Assembly (NCBI GenBank): GCA_964415435.1
Contig: CAYPZT010000014.1
Span: forward strand, 1-23,027
DNA from: CAYPZT01 sp964415435
GTDB lineage: Bacteria > Patescibacteriota > Microgenomatia > UBA1406 > GWC2-37-13
DNA length: 23,027 nt
Direction of reading: 5' to 3'
In this document: positions 5,127 through 12,909 of the stretch, piece after piece
Numbering within the stretch: position 1 is the stretch's first letter
Layout: every line of letters begins with the position of its first letter
Position numbers and translations under genes: made by a program
Notes under the pieces: generated by a model
Seen by the model: only the letters and a program-made list of their open reading frames with translations
Told to the model about the DNA's origin: nothing
The model's database searches: none

Positions 5127-6869
5127 ATGAATAAATCCGATCTCGATAATTTAAGACATTCATTCGCCCATCTTTTAGCAGCAGCGGTCATGGAAATATG
5201 GCCTGATACAAAGCGTACCATCGGTCCGCCAATAGACAACGGATTTTATTACGACTTTGAATTCTCTCAGCCCGTTTCCGAGAAGGATTTTCCTCGTATT
5301 GAACAAAAAATGCGTGAAATAGTAAAACGATGGGAGAGTTTCAAGCGTTTTGAGGTGTCAGCTGATGATGCGCGAGCCGAAAATCAAAACAATGAATACA
5401 AGCTTGAACTGATCGAAGAGTTCTCTAAAAATGGAGAAAAGATAAGTATCTATCAAGCTGGTGATTTCCGTGATCTTTGCCGTGGCGGACATACGGAGAA
5501 TCCAAAAGAATCTCTCAAGCATTTCAAGCTCCTCTCGGTTGCGGGAGCATACTGGCGTGGCGATGAGAAAAACAAAATGCTTACTCGCATATACGGTACA
5601 GCTTTTGCTACAAAAGAAGAACTTGAAAAATATTTGTGGCAAATCGAGGAGGCAAAAAAACGGGATCATAAGAAGCTGGGCCGCGAGATGGATCTTTTTT
5701 TCTTTTCGGATCTTGTGGGGTCAGGACTTCCGTTGTGGACAGACAAGGGAACGCTTGTGCGCGATCTGTTGTCGGACTATGTTTTGGGCCTTCGCAGAAA
5801 GAAAGGTTATAAGAAGGTTACTATTCCCCACATAGCCAAAAAAGAGCTATACGAAACGAGTGGTCATTGGACAAAGTTCTCAAATGAGCTTTTCAAAATT
5901 AATACTCGTGAAGGGCACATGTTCGTGATGAAGCCTATGAACTGTCCCCATCACACTCAGATCTTTGCTCATACTCCGCGAAGCTACCGTGATATGCCCG
6001 AACGATATACGGAGACAACAATGGTATATCGCGATGAGCAGACCGGTGAGCTTTCGGGACTGTCGCGTGTCCGATCTGTGACACAGGACGATGCTCACGT
6101 GTTCTGCCGGCCGGATCAGATGAAGCAGGAACTTCTTACCGTTTGGGATATTGTAGAAAAATTTTATGCGACGTTTGACTTTAAACTTAAAGTCCGGCTT
6201 TCATTTCACGATCCTAAAAATGCGGAGGCCTACCTGGGAAAACCGGAAACATGGAGCAGGTCCGAGATGGAACTCGAGACCATAGCGCGGGAGAAAAACG
6301 CTGATTATTTTGTAGCTAAAGGAGAAGCTGCTTTTTATGGACCAAAGATAGATTTTATGGCATATGATTCATTGGGGCGTGAATGGCAAGTAGCAACAAT
6401 CCAGCTTGATTTTAATATGCCCGAGAGGTTTAACCTTTTCTGTATTGACGAGGAAGGTAAAGAAGAAAGAGTGGTCATGATCCATGCTGCAATTATGGGA
6501 TCGGTGGAAAGATTCATGTCAATCTTAATAGAGCATGTTGCTGGCTTATTTCCCCTATGGCTTTCCCCTATTCAGGTTAAAATTATTCCGGTATCGGAAA
6601 AATTTGCTGGGTATTCCAAGAAGATCGAGGAAGCATTCAAAAAAGCAAATATCCGAGTAGAGACAGATTCTGACGCAAAGTCTCTAGGCTACAAAATCAG
6701 GCAAGCAACCTTGCAAAAAGTGCCTTACATGGTTATAATTGGAGAGAAGGAAAGCGCTAGTCCGGATATGACGGTTTCAGTTCGCAGTCGTGAAGGCAAA
6801 GATCTAGGTCAGCTACCAGTTATCCAGTTTATAGACAAGCTAAGTCAAGACATTGAGAAATACCTTTAG
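5127..6869 (+). CDS. thrS: threonyl-tRNA synthetase without TGS domain
   Basis: The 580-aa cytoplasmic class II aaRS charges tRNA-Thr. It starts directly in the editing domain: LRHSFAHLL carries the HxxxH pair and DLCRGGH the Cys and His of the editing/zinc site. The N-terminal TGS domain of typical ~640-aa enzymes is missing. The catalytic core shows MNCPHHTQIFA (zinc Cys), motif 2 (MVYRDEQTGELSGLSRVR), QDDAHVFC, and motif 3 (IHAAIMGSVERFM). The C-terminal ~90 residues are the anticodon-binding domain. Expression is predicted to be governed by the Thr leader-peptide attenuator at 4997-5092, with a possible bypass promoter at 5115. No Shine-Dalgarno precedes the ATG. It heads the cluster infC-rpmI-rplT-pheST. 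Confidence 0.96.
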   Translation: MNKSDLDNLRHSFAHLLAAAVMEIWPDTKRTIGPPIDNGFYYDFEFSQPVSEKDFPRIEQKMREIVKRWESFKRFEVSADDARAENQNNEYKLELIEEFSKNGEKISIYQAGDFRDLCRGGHTENPKESLKHFKLLSVAGAYWRGDEKNKMLTRIYGTAFATKEELEKYLWQIEEAKKRDHKKLGREMDLFFFSDLVGSGLPLWTDKGTLVRDLLSDYVLGLRRKKGYKKVTIPHIAKKELYETSGHWTKFSNELFKINTREGHMFVMKPMNCPHHTQIFAHTPRSYRDMPERYTETTMVYRDEQTGELSGLSRVRSVTQDDAHVFCRPDQMKQELLTVWDIVEKFYATFDFKLKVRLSFHDPKNAEAYLGKPETWSRSEMELETIAREKNADYFVAKGEAAFYGPKIDFMAYDSLGREWQVATIQLDFNMPERFNLFCIDEEGKEERVVMIHAAIMGSVERFMSILIEHVAGLFPLWLSPIQVKIIPVSEKFAGYSKKIEEAFKKANIRVETDSDAKSLGYKIRQATLQKVPYMVIIGEKESASPDMTVSVRSREGKDLGQLPVIQFIDKLSQDIEKYL

Positions 6870-7407
6870 GCCACGCTTTAGACGGTTCCAGCCGCGTCCC
6901 GAGCGAAAATACTATCAACTTAATTTTCGTATCGAAGCACCGGAACTCAGGGTCATCGATTTTGAAGGAAAGCAGGTAGGCGTTTTGTCCAAAACAGAAG
7001 CGCTTCGGTTGGCACAAGAAAAAGGTGTCGATCTAGTTCTCATAGCCCCCCAAGCAAAGCCCCCTGTTGCTAAAATCATCGACTTCAAAAAATTCCTTTA
7101 CCAGGAGGAAAAAAAGGAAAAAAGTGCCCGTAAGGGTATTAAAAAGAGCGTCGTCAAGGATCTTAAGCTTTCCCTCTTTATTGCGGAAGGAGATCTTATT
7201 CGCATGATTGAGAAGGGTAAGGAGTTTTTAAGTGAAGGCAACCAGGTTCGTATAAACTTAACGCTCAGAGGACGAGAGATGGGGAAAAGAGACATGGCAT
7301 TTGATCTTATAAAGAAGTACATTGCCGCTATGGGTGAAGTAAATGTTTCCAAAGAGCCTCGCATGGAAGGAAGAGTAATACGTGCCGTTATAGCAAGAAA
7401 GAAGTAA
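6853..7407 (+). CDS. infC: translation initiation factor IF-3
   Basis: The 184-aa IF-3 binds the 30S subunit, prevents subunit joining and checks start codons. The N-domain is recognisable from NFRIEAPELRVIDFEGKQVG to AKPPVAKIIDFKKF. After a Lys-rich linker the C-domain follows (GDLIRMIEKGKEFLSEGNQV ... MGKRDMAFDLI). An Arg-rich N-terminal extension (about 1-20) precedes the N-domain. The only usual start codon upstream of the domain is TTG at 6853, giving a 17-nt overlap with the end of thrS. infC is known for unusual start codons (ATT in E. coli), which allows IF-3 to control its own translation, so a rare start here fits. Coupling to thrS translation is likely. Confidence 0.93.
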   Translation: MRNTFRPRFRRFQPRPERKYYQLNFRIEAPELRVIDFEGKQVGVLSKTEALRLAQEKGVDLVLIAPQAKPPVAKIIDFKKFLYQEEKKEKSARKGIKKSVVKDLKLSLFIAEGDLIRMIEKGKEFLSEGNQVRINLTLRGREMGKRDMAFDLIKKYIAAMGEVNVSKEPRMEGRVIRAVIARKK

Positions 7408-7490
7408 ACAAAGAATAAATTGTACCCCACCTTCCCAAGATCGTTTCGAAAAGCGTATCTCACGTTCATGATGCATCTAGGCAAGTTTCA

Positions 7491-7499
7491 TGTTATAAT
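7491..7499 (+). promoter_or_regulatory. extended -10 promoter before rpmI
   Basis: TGT followed by a perfect TATAAT (7494-7499), with +1 at about 7506, only 5 nt before the rpmI ATG. The 103-nt infC-rpmI gap shows no clear terminator or L20-type leader fold that I can support by eye. Confidence 0.5.
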
Positions 7500-7510
7500 T
7501 ACGAGAATAT

Positions 7511-7708
7511 ATGGGAAAACAAAGAACTAGAAAATCTGCTCTGAAACGTTTTAGAGTGTCCAAAAAGGGAAAAGTAATGCATAGATCACACTATGCGCGC
7601 CACTTGAAAGCCAGTAAGAGCAAAAGACAGCTTCGAAGTCTGAGGCAGACAAAACAGCTTAGTGGTAGAGTGGCTACAAAAGTTAAAAAAATGTTAGGTC
7701 TTAAATAA
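7511..7708 (+). CDS. rpmI: 50S ribosomal protein bL35
   Basis: The 65-aa very basic protein is a component of the large ribosomal subunit. It shows the family pattern: KQRTRKSALKRFRVSKKGKV near the N-terminus, then a histidine- and arginine-rich centre (RSHYARHL) and a Lys-rich C-terminus. The length is normal for bL35. It sits in the conserved infC-rpmI-rplT order, with its stop 3 nt before the rplT start. A strong extended -10 lies just upstream, so it may be transcribed apart from infC as well as by readthrough. Confidence 0.95.
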   Translation: MGKQRTRKSALKRFRVSKKGKVMHRSHYARHLKASKSKRQLRSLRQTKQLSGRVATKVKKMLGLK

Positions 7709-7711
7709 TCT

Positions 7712-8056
7712 ATGGTACGAGTAAAAGGTGGAATGACAACAAGACGCCGACATAAAAAGGTGCTCAAGCAGGCAAAGGGTTACTGGATGACCCGAAGCAA
7801 GCACTTCAAAAAGGCAAAAGAAGCAGTTCTTCATGCCGGCGAGTATGCGTTTACCGGACGCAAGGATAAAAAAAATGACTTTAGATCATTATGGATTACC
7901 CGTATGAATGCATCGCTTCGATCTATGGATATGACCTATTCTGCGTTTATTCATAAGCTTCAGGAGAAAAAGATTTCGCTTGACCGAAAGATTCTTGCTC
8001 AGATAGCGGTTGAGTATCCTAGTGTTTTCGCGAAGATAGTCGAGAAAGTGAAATAA
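7712..8056 (+). CDS. rplT: 50S ribosomal protein bL20
   Basis: The 114-aa 23S rRNA-binding assembly protein is needed early in large-subunit formation. Family hallmarks are MVRVKGGMTTRRRHKKVLKQAKGYW-like N-terminal helix residues, GRKDKKNDFRSLWITRMNAS in the globular part and a C-terminal LDRKILAQIAV segment. The length is typical. In other bacteria bL20 represses its own operon by binding a leader that mimics 23S rRNA; I see no clear copy of such a leader upstream here. Three nucleotides separate it from rpmI, and no Shine-Dalgarno is visible, so translational coupling is likely. Confidence 0.96.
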   Translation: MVRVKGGMTTRRRHKKVLKQAKGYWMTRSKHFKKAKEAVLHAGEYAFTGRKDKKNDFRSLWITRMNASLRSMDMTYSAFIHKLQEKKISLDRKILAQIAVEYPSVFAKIVEKVK

Positions 8057-8082
8057 CCGCTCCAAACTTCGAGAGAATCTTC

Positions 8083-8088
8083 TATAAT
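8083..8088 (+). promoter_or_regulatory. -10 box before pheS
   Basis: A perfect TATAAT with +1 at about 8095. An out-of-frame ATG (8096) meets the transcription start just before the pheS ATG at 8100. No good -35 is seen. Confidence 0.45.
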
Positions 8089-8099
8089 AGATCAAATGT

Positions 8100-9155
8100 A
8101 TGGAGACTATAACTTTGCTTCGTGAGACATTCAGAAAAGAAATCGCTTCCTTATCTCATTACACTCCATCAGATTTAGAGGCACTTCACATAAAATATAT
8201 GGGCCGCAACGGTTTGGTAAACGGTCTTATGCAGACAATAAAGGATGTTGCCCCAGATAAACGTAAAGAGTTTGGTCAGGAAATGAACTCCCTGAAAGAG
8301 GAAGTCGAGTCAACTCTTATGCGTTTAAGAAACGAATCGCTTACCAGAGAAGATGCGGCATCTCAAATTGACGTTACACTCCCCGGAAAACCATATCCTA
8401 AGGGCAGTCTTCATTTGGTAAGTTATGCGGTTGAAGAGATAAGTCGTATCTTTCAGAAAATCGGCTTTATTCGTATGACTTATCCAGAAGTTGAATGGGA
8501 ATATTTTTCATTTGATGCGCTCAATATGGGTAAAGATGAACCTGCAAGGGATGACTTCGAAACATTTTTTGTCGATGCTCCCCCATCCCCTAAATTCGGA
8601 AAGATGCTTCTTTCGATGCATACCTCATCCGGTCAGGTTCGGGAAATGTGGAGACTTAATAGTAAGCCCCCTATTCGCATGCTAAGTATCGGAAAATGTT
8701 ACCGTCCCAACTGGGACACCTCCCATACACCGATGTTCCATCAGTTAGAGATACTTTGTGTAGATAAACACATAACGATTGCGAACCTCAAAGGAACGAT
8801 ATCTTATTTTGTAAAAGAGTTTTTCGGTGAGGAACGTGAGGTACGTCTGCGGCCTCACCACTTTCAATTTACTGAGCCCTCATTTGAGGTGGATATAACC
8901 TGTGATATCTGTAATGGAACAGGTTTAGTAGGCGGTAAAAAGTGCAGAGTTTGTAAGTCTGGCTGGCTTGAGCTTGCCGGCGCTGGAATGGTACATCCCA
9001 ATGTATTAAAAGAGGGAAAAATTGATCCAAAGGAGTATTCAGGATTCGCATTTGCATTCGGACTTGAGCGAATTATGATGATGAAGGAAGGGCTGAAACT
9101 TGACGATATGCGTGTACTTTATAACGGTGATATACGTTTTCTGGAGCAGTTTTAA
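8100..9155 (+). CDS. pheS: phenylalanyl-tRNA synthetase alpha subunit
   Basis: The 351-aa catalytic subunit of the class II (alpha-beta)2 PheRS attaches Phe to tRNA-Phe. The N-terminal ~90 residues form the coiled-coil tRNA-contacting arm. The core shows motif 2 around IGKCYRPNWDTSHTPMFHQLE, the FTEPSFEVDI strand, and motif 3 in GFAFAFGLERIMMM. Between the latter two is a CDICNGTG...CRVCKSGW insertion, two CxxC pairs that may bind zinc and occur in many bacterial PheS proteins. The length is normal. The start gives a typical PheS N-terminus and is separated from rplT by 43 nt containing a TATAAT. pheT follows after 2 nt. Confidence 0.96.
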   Translation: METITLLRETFRKEIASLSHYTPSDLEALHIKYMGRNGLVNGLMQTIKDVAPDKRKEFGQEMNSLKEEVESTLMRLRNESLTREDAASQIDVTLPGKPYPKGSLHLVSYAVEEISRIFQKIGFIRMTYPEVEWEYFSFDALNMGKDEPARDDFETFFVDAPPSPKFGKMLLSMHTSSGQVREMWRLNSKPPIRMLSIGKCYRPNWDTSHTPMFHQLEILCVDKHITIANLKGTISYFVKEFFGEEREVRLRPHHFQFTEPSFEVDITCDICNGTGLVGGKKCRVCKSGWLELAGAGMVHPNVLKEGKIDPKEYSGFAFAFGLERIMMMKEGLKLDDMRVLYNGDIRFLEQF

Positions 9156-9157
9156 CT

Positions 9158-11131
9158 ATGAATATACGCATTACTTATAACTGGTTGCTGGAGTATCTTG
9201 ATACTGATGCCACTCCAGAAGAATTGCAGAAATATCTGTCTTTATCTGGACCTTCGATTGAAAAAGTAGAAAAAGTTGGAGATGACTATGCATTTGAGAT
9301 TGAAGTCACTTCAAATCGCGTCGATATGGCATCAGTTATGGGCATTGCCCGCGAGGCCTCGGCGATCCTTCCTCAATTTGGCAAACGGGCAGCCCTCAAA
9401 AAAAGAGACTGGTCTATGCCCGACTTTCCCTCCAACGCACTTGAGGTACATATGGAAGACAGGGACAAGCTGACTGATATGGATACTGCAGTTGTTATGG
9501 AAGGGCTTACTGTCGGTGAGTCACCTGTATTTATAAAAGAGCGACTTGAGGCGTCAGGTATCCGATCGCTTAATAATCTTATTGATATTACAAACTACGT
9601 AATGCTTGAAGTCGGTCACCCGACTCATATATTTGATTATGATCGAGTTGGAACAGGCAAGCTTATTTTTAGGAAAGCAAAAAAAGGCGAAAAACTAATG
9701 ACTCTTGACGGGAAGGAATATGTACTGACCGGAGATGAAGTTGTTATAGATGATGGTACGGGCAGAATCATCGATCTTCCTGGCGTTATGGGTACCAAAA
9801 ACAGCGTCGTTACGAACGAGACGAGAAAAGGGATTTACTTCATTGATAACTTGCAAGCTCGTGATGTTCGCCGAACTTCCATGACACACGGTATTCGTAC
9901 AATGGCCGCAACTTATAACGAAAAATATCCCGATCCAGAACTTACTAAATACGCTCTTGCTCGCGGATTACAGCTTTTTAAGGAATATGCCGGTGCTCAA
10001 ACGCTGTCTAAAAAATTTGAGATACGGCATAAGAATATTACGCCAGTTACCATTGAAGTGACGGTTGATTTTGTTTCTTCACGAATGGGTGTAGAAATGA
10101 GCGAGGAGAAAATCGTTGAAATTCTTGCGAATTTGGGTTTTGAAACAAAGTCTGAAAACGGTAGTCTCTGTATTACCCCATCTACCTATCGTGCTGGGGA
10201 AGTAATGATTCCTGAAGATATTGTTGAAGAGGTGGCGCGCATTTACGGCTATCACAATCTACCTGCAGAAGTGCAAGCGACGACTTATGTAAAGCAACCA
10301 AAAGACATAGATGATCTATTTTCTCTTACCCAGAAAGTTAAGTACTTCATGAAACATGTTGGCTATAGTGAAGTCATGAACTATTCTCTCGTTTCGCATG
10401 AACTTTTAGCTAAAGCGGATATTCCTTCGGAACATTCTATTAAACTCAAAAATCCGCTTTCTGAGGAGATCAAGTTTTTGCGATCAAGCCTTATACCGTC
10501 ACTACTCATGAACTTAGGAGATAACGAGGGGAAAAAGGACGAGCTTCGTTTTTTTGAAATTGCTAAAGTATACAAGCCTGTTGCAGGAGATCTTCCCGAG
10601 GAAGTATTTATGTTGGGAATTGCTACAAATACCTCATTTGCCGATATAAAAGGAGCGACAGATGCACTTGCAAAGGAGATGCATCTGAAACAAGTTGAAT
10701 ACAAAAAGGCTGATCTGGTCCACTACTCAAAAGGAATTGCGGCACAGATAGTAGTTGATGGTGAAACGATTGGAGAGATTGGTCAGATAAAACCGGTGTA
10801 TCAGGACCGTTTCGGAACTGAAAAAAAACTATATATTGCCTATTTTAATTTTGAAGAACTGATAAAACATTATCATCTTCTTTCAACCTATGTTTCTCCC
10901 ATTCAGTATGCGACTATCAAACTCGACCTCACCGTTGAAGCAAATAATAAAAACTTTGAAATGATAAAAAAAGCAGCGTCTGAGGCATCTCCACTTCTAC
11001 AGAATATGGAGTATTTAGGCAGTTTTGAAAAAAAGATGACACTCAGATTCTATTTTGCTTCTCGTGAAAAAAATATTACCGAAGAAGATGCGAAGAGAGA
11101 GCTTGAAGCCATCAAAAAAATCTTCGTATAA
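9158..11131 (+). CDS. pheT: phenylalanyl-tRNA synthetase beta subunit, short form
   Basis: The 657-aa structural and editing subunit of PheRS. It opens with ITYNWLLEYLDTDATPEELQ as usual, but GPSIEKVEKVGDDYAFEIEVTSNRVD follows at once. The EMAP/OB-fold tRNA-binding domain normally inserted at about residues 40-150 is therefore absent, accounting for the length against about 800 aa. The B3/B4 editing region (NLIDITNYVMLEVGHPTHIFD), the B5 domain and the pseudo-catalytic core (SLIPSLLMNL, ELRFFEIAKVY) remain. The C-terminal ~85 residues form the FDX-ACB anticodon-binding domain. No Shine-Dalgarno is seen; the 2-nt gap implies coupling to pheS. The next gene starts 3 nt after the stop. Confidence 0.95.
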   Translation: MNIRITYNWLLEYLDTDATPEELQKYLSLSGPSIEKVEKVGDDYAFEIEVTSNRVDMASVMGIAREASAILPQFGKRAALKKRDWSMPDFPSNALEVHMEDRDKLTDMDTAVVMEGLTVGESPVFIKERLEASGIRSLNNLIDITNYVMLEVGHPTHIFDYDRVGTGKLIFRKAKKGEKLMTLDGKEYVLTGDEVVIDDGTGRIIDLPGVMGTKNSVVTNETRKGIYFIDNLQARDVRRTSMTHGIRTMAATYNEKYPDPELTKYALARGLQLFKEYAGAQTLSKKFEIRHKNITPVTIEVTVDFVSSRMGVEMSEEKIVEILANLGFETKSENGSLCITPSTYRAGEVMIPEDIVEEVARIYGYHNLPAEVQATTYVKQPKDIDDLFSLTQKVKYFMKHVGYSEVMNYSLVSHELLAKADIPSEHSIKLKNPLSEEIKFLRSSLIPSLLMNLGDNEGKKDELRFFEIAKVYKPVAGDLPEEVFMLGIATNTSFADIKGATDALAKEMHLKQVEYKKADLVHYSKGIAAQIVVDGETIGEIGQIKPVYQDRFGTEKKLYIAYFNFEELIKHYHLLSTYVSPIQYATIKLDLTVEANNKNFEMIKKAASEASPLLQNMEYLGSFEKKMTLRFYFASREKNITEEDAKRELEAIKKIFV

Positions 11132-11134
11132 TCA

Positions 11135-12394
11135 ATGAAAAAGACTATCCTTTTTTTCCCTGTTGAGATAGGTGTCGCTCATATCTCCCGTTCGCTCGCA
11201 GTTGCGGAGGTACTTTATAGCCGCGGTCACAGGGTGTTTTTCGCAATCCCTAAAAGAAAACTCTCTATTTTTCAAGCTTCACCTGTAACATTTGTAACCA
11301 CGAGCAGTCTTTTACATAAAGACAGCCTGATGTCAGTAAAAAACCTGGTGGATGCGGACTATTTAGCTCCTTTTATCGAAGAATCATATGAAATAATTAA
11401 AAAACATAAGCCTGATTGTGTCGTCACTGACTTTAATTTAAGTTCGCTTGTTGGTGCCTATGCTCTTCGAATTCCTATCGTAAATATAACCGGAAGCGGT
11501 GCACTTCCGTATGGCTGTTATTTTCCTAATCCCGCGCTTAATCCGCTTATACACAAATTTATCTACTGGCCATTGCAGTTTGCTTTATGGCAGATGAAGG
11601 CGCGTATAGCAAAAGCGCTTTTAGAAAGTATGAGAAACTATGGAAGAACGATGACGCTGTCCGAGTTTTTTGAAAAGATGCAGTATATAGTTCCTGAGGC
11701 AGATTCTTATCTGCCGTCTCATTCTGATAAAGTAAAAGTTGCGTATGTCGGCCCGCTTGCATGGAACGGATTTAGAAAAAGTGCTTTCACACTGCCGCCG
11801 TCTCAGAAGAAAACGATTTACCTGAGCTTTGGAGGTACTGGCTTTGATGGTGAAAAACTCAAAAAGCTAAGCGAAAGGCTTATTGAAAATGGGTACCGAG
11901 TAATAGTCAGCAGCTCAACCATCGCAGACTCCGATGATTTCATAAAACATTCAGATCTCATCGTTAAACCATTTATAAATGGCCAGCAGGCATCTCGCAT
12001 AGCTGATCTTGTGATCTGCCATGGTGGCTATGGCACAATGTGTGATGCGGTAAATGCTGGTAAACCTATTGTTGCCATACCCTTTAATCCAGATCAGCTT
12101 CTTCACGCATTCCGATTTCAGGAATACGGAATAGCAGTTTCTACCATTCGTTTTTCTCCGTCTTTTCTCTTCGATTTTTTGAAGATGAACTGGGCAAGAT
12201 TTCAGAATTTAGGATCAGAAGTACCTATTGAAGATATAATGAAGAAGGTGGAGTACGTATTTCAAAATTACAAAGCATTTACAGAAAGAATTGATAAACA
12301 TAAGGTTATGTTTGATGAGAAGGATTCAGCTAAAAAAGCAGCAGATCAAATTGAATCAGTTTTATGGACAAAGGAAAAGAACTTAAGAAGCTAG
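11135..12394 (+). CDS. GT-B fold glycosyltransferase, GT1/UGT-like
   Basis: The 419-aa protein begins with a Rossmann half: ILFFPVEIGVAHISRSLAVAEVL with the His-containing acceptor-side loop, and the RGHRVFFAIP strand typical of UDP-glycosyltransferases. The C-terminal half has the donor-binding pattern SFGGTGF and CHGGYGTMCDAVNAGKPIVAIPFNPDQLLHA (HGG at about residue 295). That is the UGT/macrolide-glycosyltransferase signature, also distantly MurG-like. It probably transfers a sugar from a nucleotide donor to a lipid or small acceptor; the acceptor is unknown. A hydrophobic stretch (about 130-155) could touch the membrane. It follows pheT by 3 nt, so it belongs to the same transcript without an obvious functional link. 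Confidence 0.85.
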   Translation: MKKTILFFPVEIGVAHISRSLAVAEVLYSRGHRVFFAIPKRKLSIFQASPVTFVTTSSLLHKDSLMSVKNLVDADYLAPFIEESYEIIKKHKPDCVVTDFNLSSLVGAYALRIPIVNITGSGALPYGCYFPNPALNPLIHKFIYWPLQFALWQMKARIAKALLESMRNYGRTMTLSEFFEKMQYIVPEADSYLPSHSDKVKVAYVGPLAWNGFRKSAFTLPPSQKKTIYLSFGGTGFDGEKLKKLSERLIENGYRVIVSSSTIADSDDFIKHSDLIVKPFINGQQASRIADLVICHGGYGTMCDAVNAGKPIVAIPFNPDQLLHAFRFQEYGIAVSTIRFSPSFLFDFLKMNWARFQNLGSEVPIEDIMKKVEYVFQNYKAFTERIDKHKVMFDEKDSAKKAADQIESVLWTKEKNLRS

Positions 12395-12909
12395 AAGCAG
12401 AGATTTCAAAATGCGATATCTGTAAGGAGCATGGGATTGGGAAGATGGTTTTTGGTGAGGGCGATGTGAATGCGAAAGTGATGTTTGTCGGTGAAGCGCC
12501 GGGCAAGAACGAGGCAAAAGTCGGGAGACCATTTATCGGCCGATCGGGTAAACTACTGCGCAAAATGATTACAGACCTCGGACTTAAGGAAAAGGAAGTT
12601 TATATTACAAGTCCGGTCAAATATCTGCCTGAGTATGGAACTCCAAAACCACGAGATATAGAGCATGCTCGGGTACACTTTAACAAACAAATAGGCATAA
12701 TTGATCCTAAAATGATTGTGCTCTTAGGAAGCACTGCCGCACAAGCTATTTTAGAAGAAAAACTGCCCATACTCAAAATGCATGGAGCTAGCATTGAGAA
12801 AAATGACAGAACATACTTTTTAACCCTCCATCCAGCAGCAGCAGTTAGATTTCAAAAATTTCGGTTACTCATTTCAGAAGACTTCAAGAAACTGAAGAAA
12901 TTACTTTAA
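12364..12909 (+). CDS. uracil-DNA glycosylase, family 4-like, with incomplete Fe-S ligands
   Basis: The 181-aa protein removes uracil from DNA in base-excision repair, by homology. Motif A is VGEAPGKNEAKVGRPFIGRSG. Further motifs are VYITSPVKY, IVLLGSTAAQAIL and the terminal TLHPAAAVR. Family 4 enzymes usually hold a 4Fe-4S cluster with four Cys. Here the N-terminal pair C17 and C20 is present, but the positions expected for the other two (KCRPP and AC) are Y87 and A102/R103. Cluster binding is therefore doubtful, or other ligands are used. The ATG lies 31 nt inside the end of the glycosyltransferase gene, implying translational coupling. The stop shares TTAA with the opposing PBP gene. Membership of the UDG superfamily is secure; activity is inferred. 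Confidence 0.88.
   Translation: MDKGKELKKLEAEISKCDICKEHGIGKMVFGEGDVNAKVMFVGEAPGKNEAKVGRPFIGRSGKLLRKMITDLGLKEKEVYITSPVKYLPEYGTPKPRDIEHARVHFNKQIGIIDPKMIVLLGSTAAQAILEEKLPILKMHGASIEKNDRTYFLTLHPAAAVRFQKFRLLISEDFKKLKKLL

Noticed and set aside
7408..7493. L20-type autoregulatory leader before rpmI
   Set aside because: The gap has only weak pairing by eye and no terminator. Without a covariance search I cannot support it.
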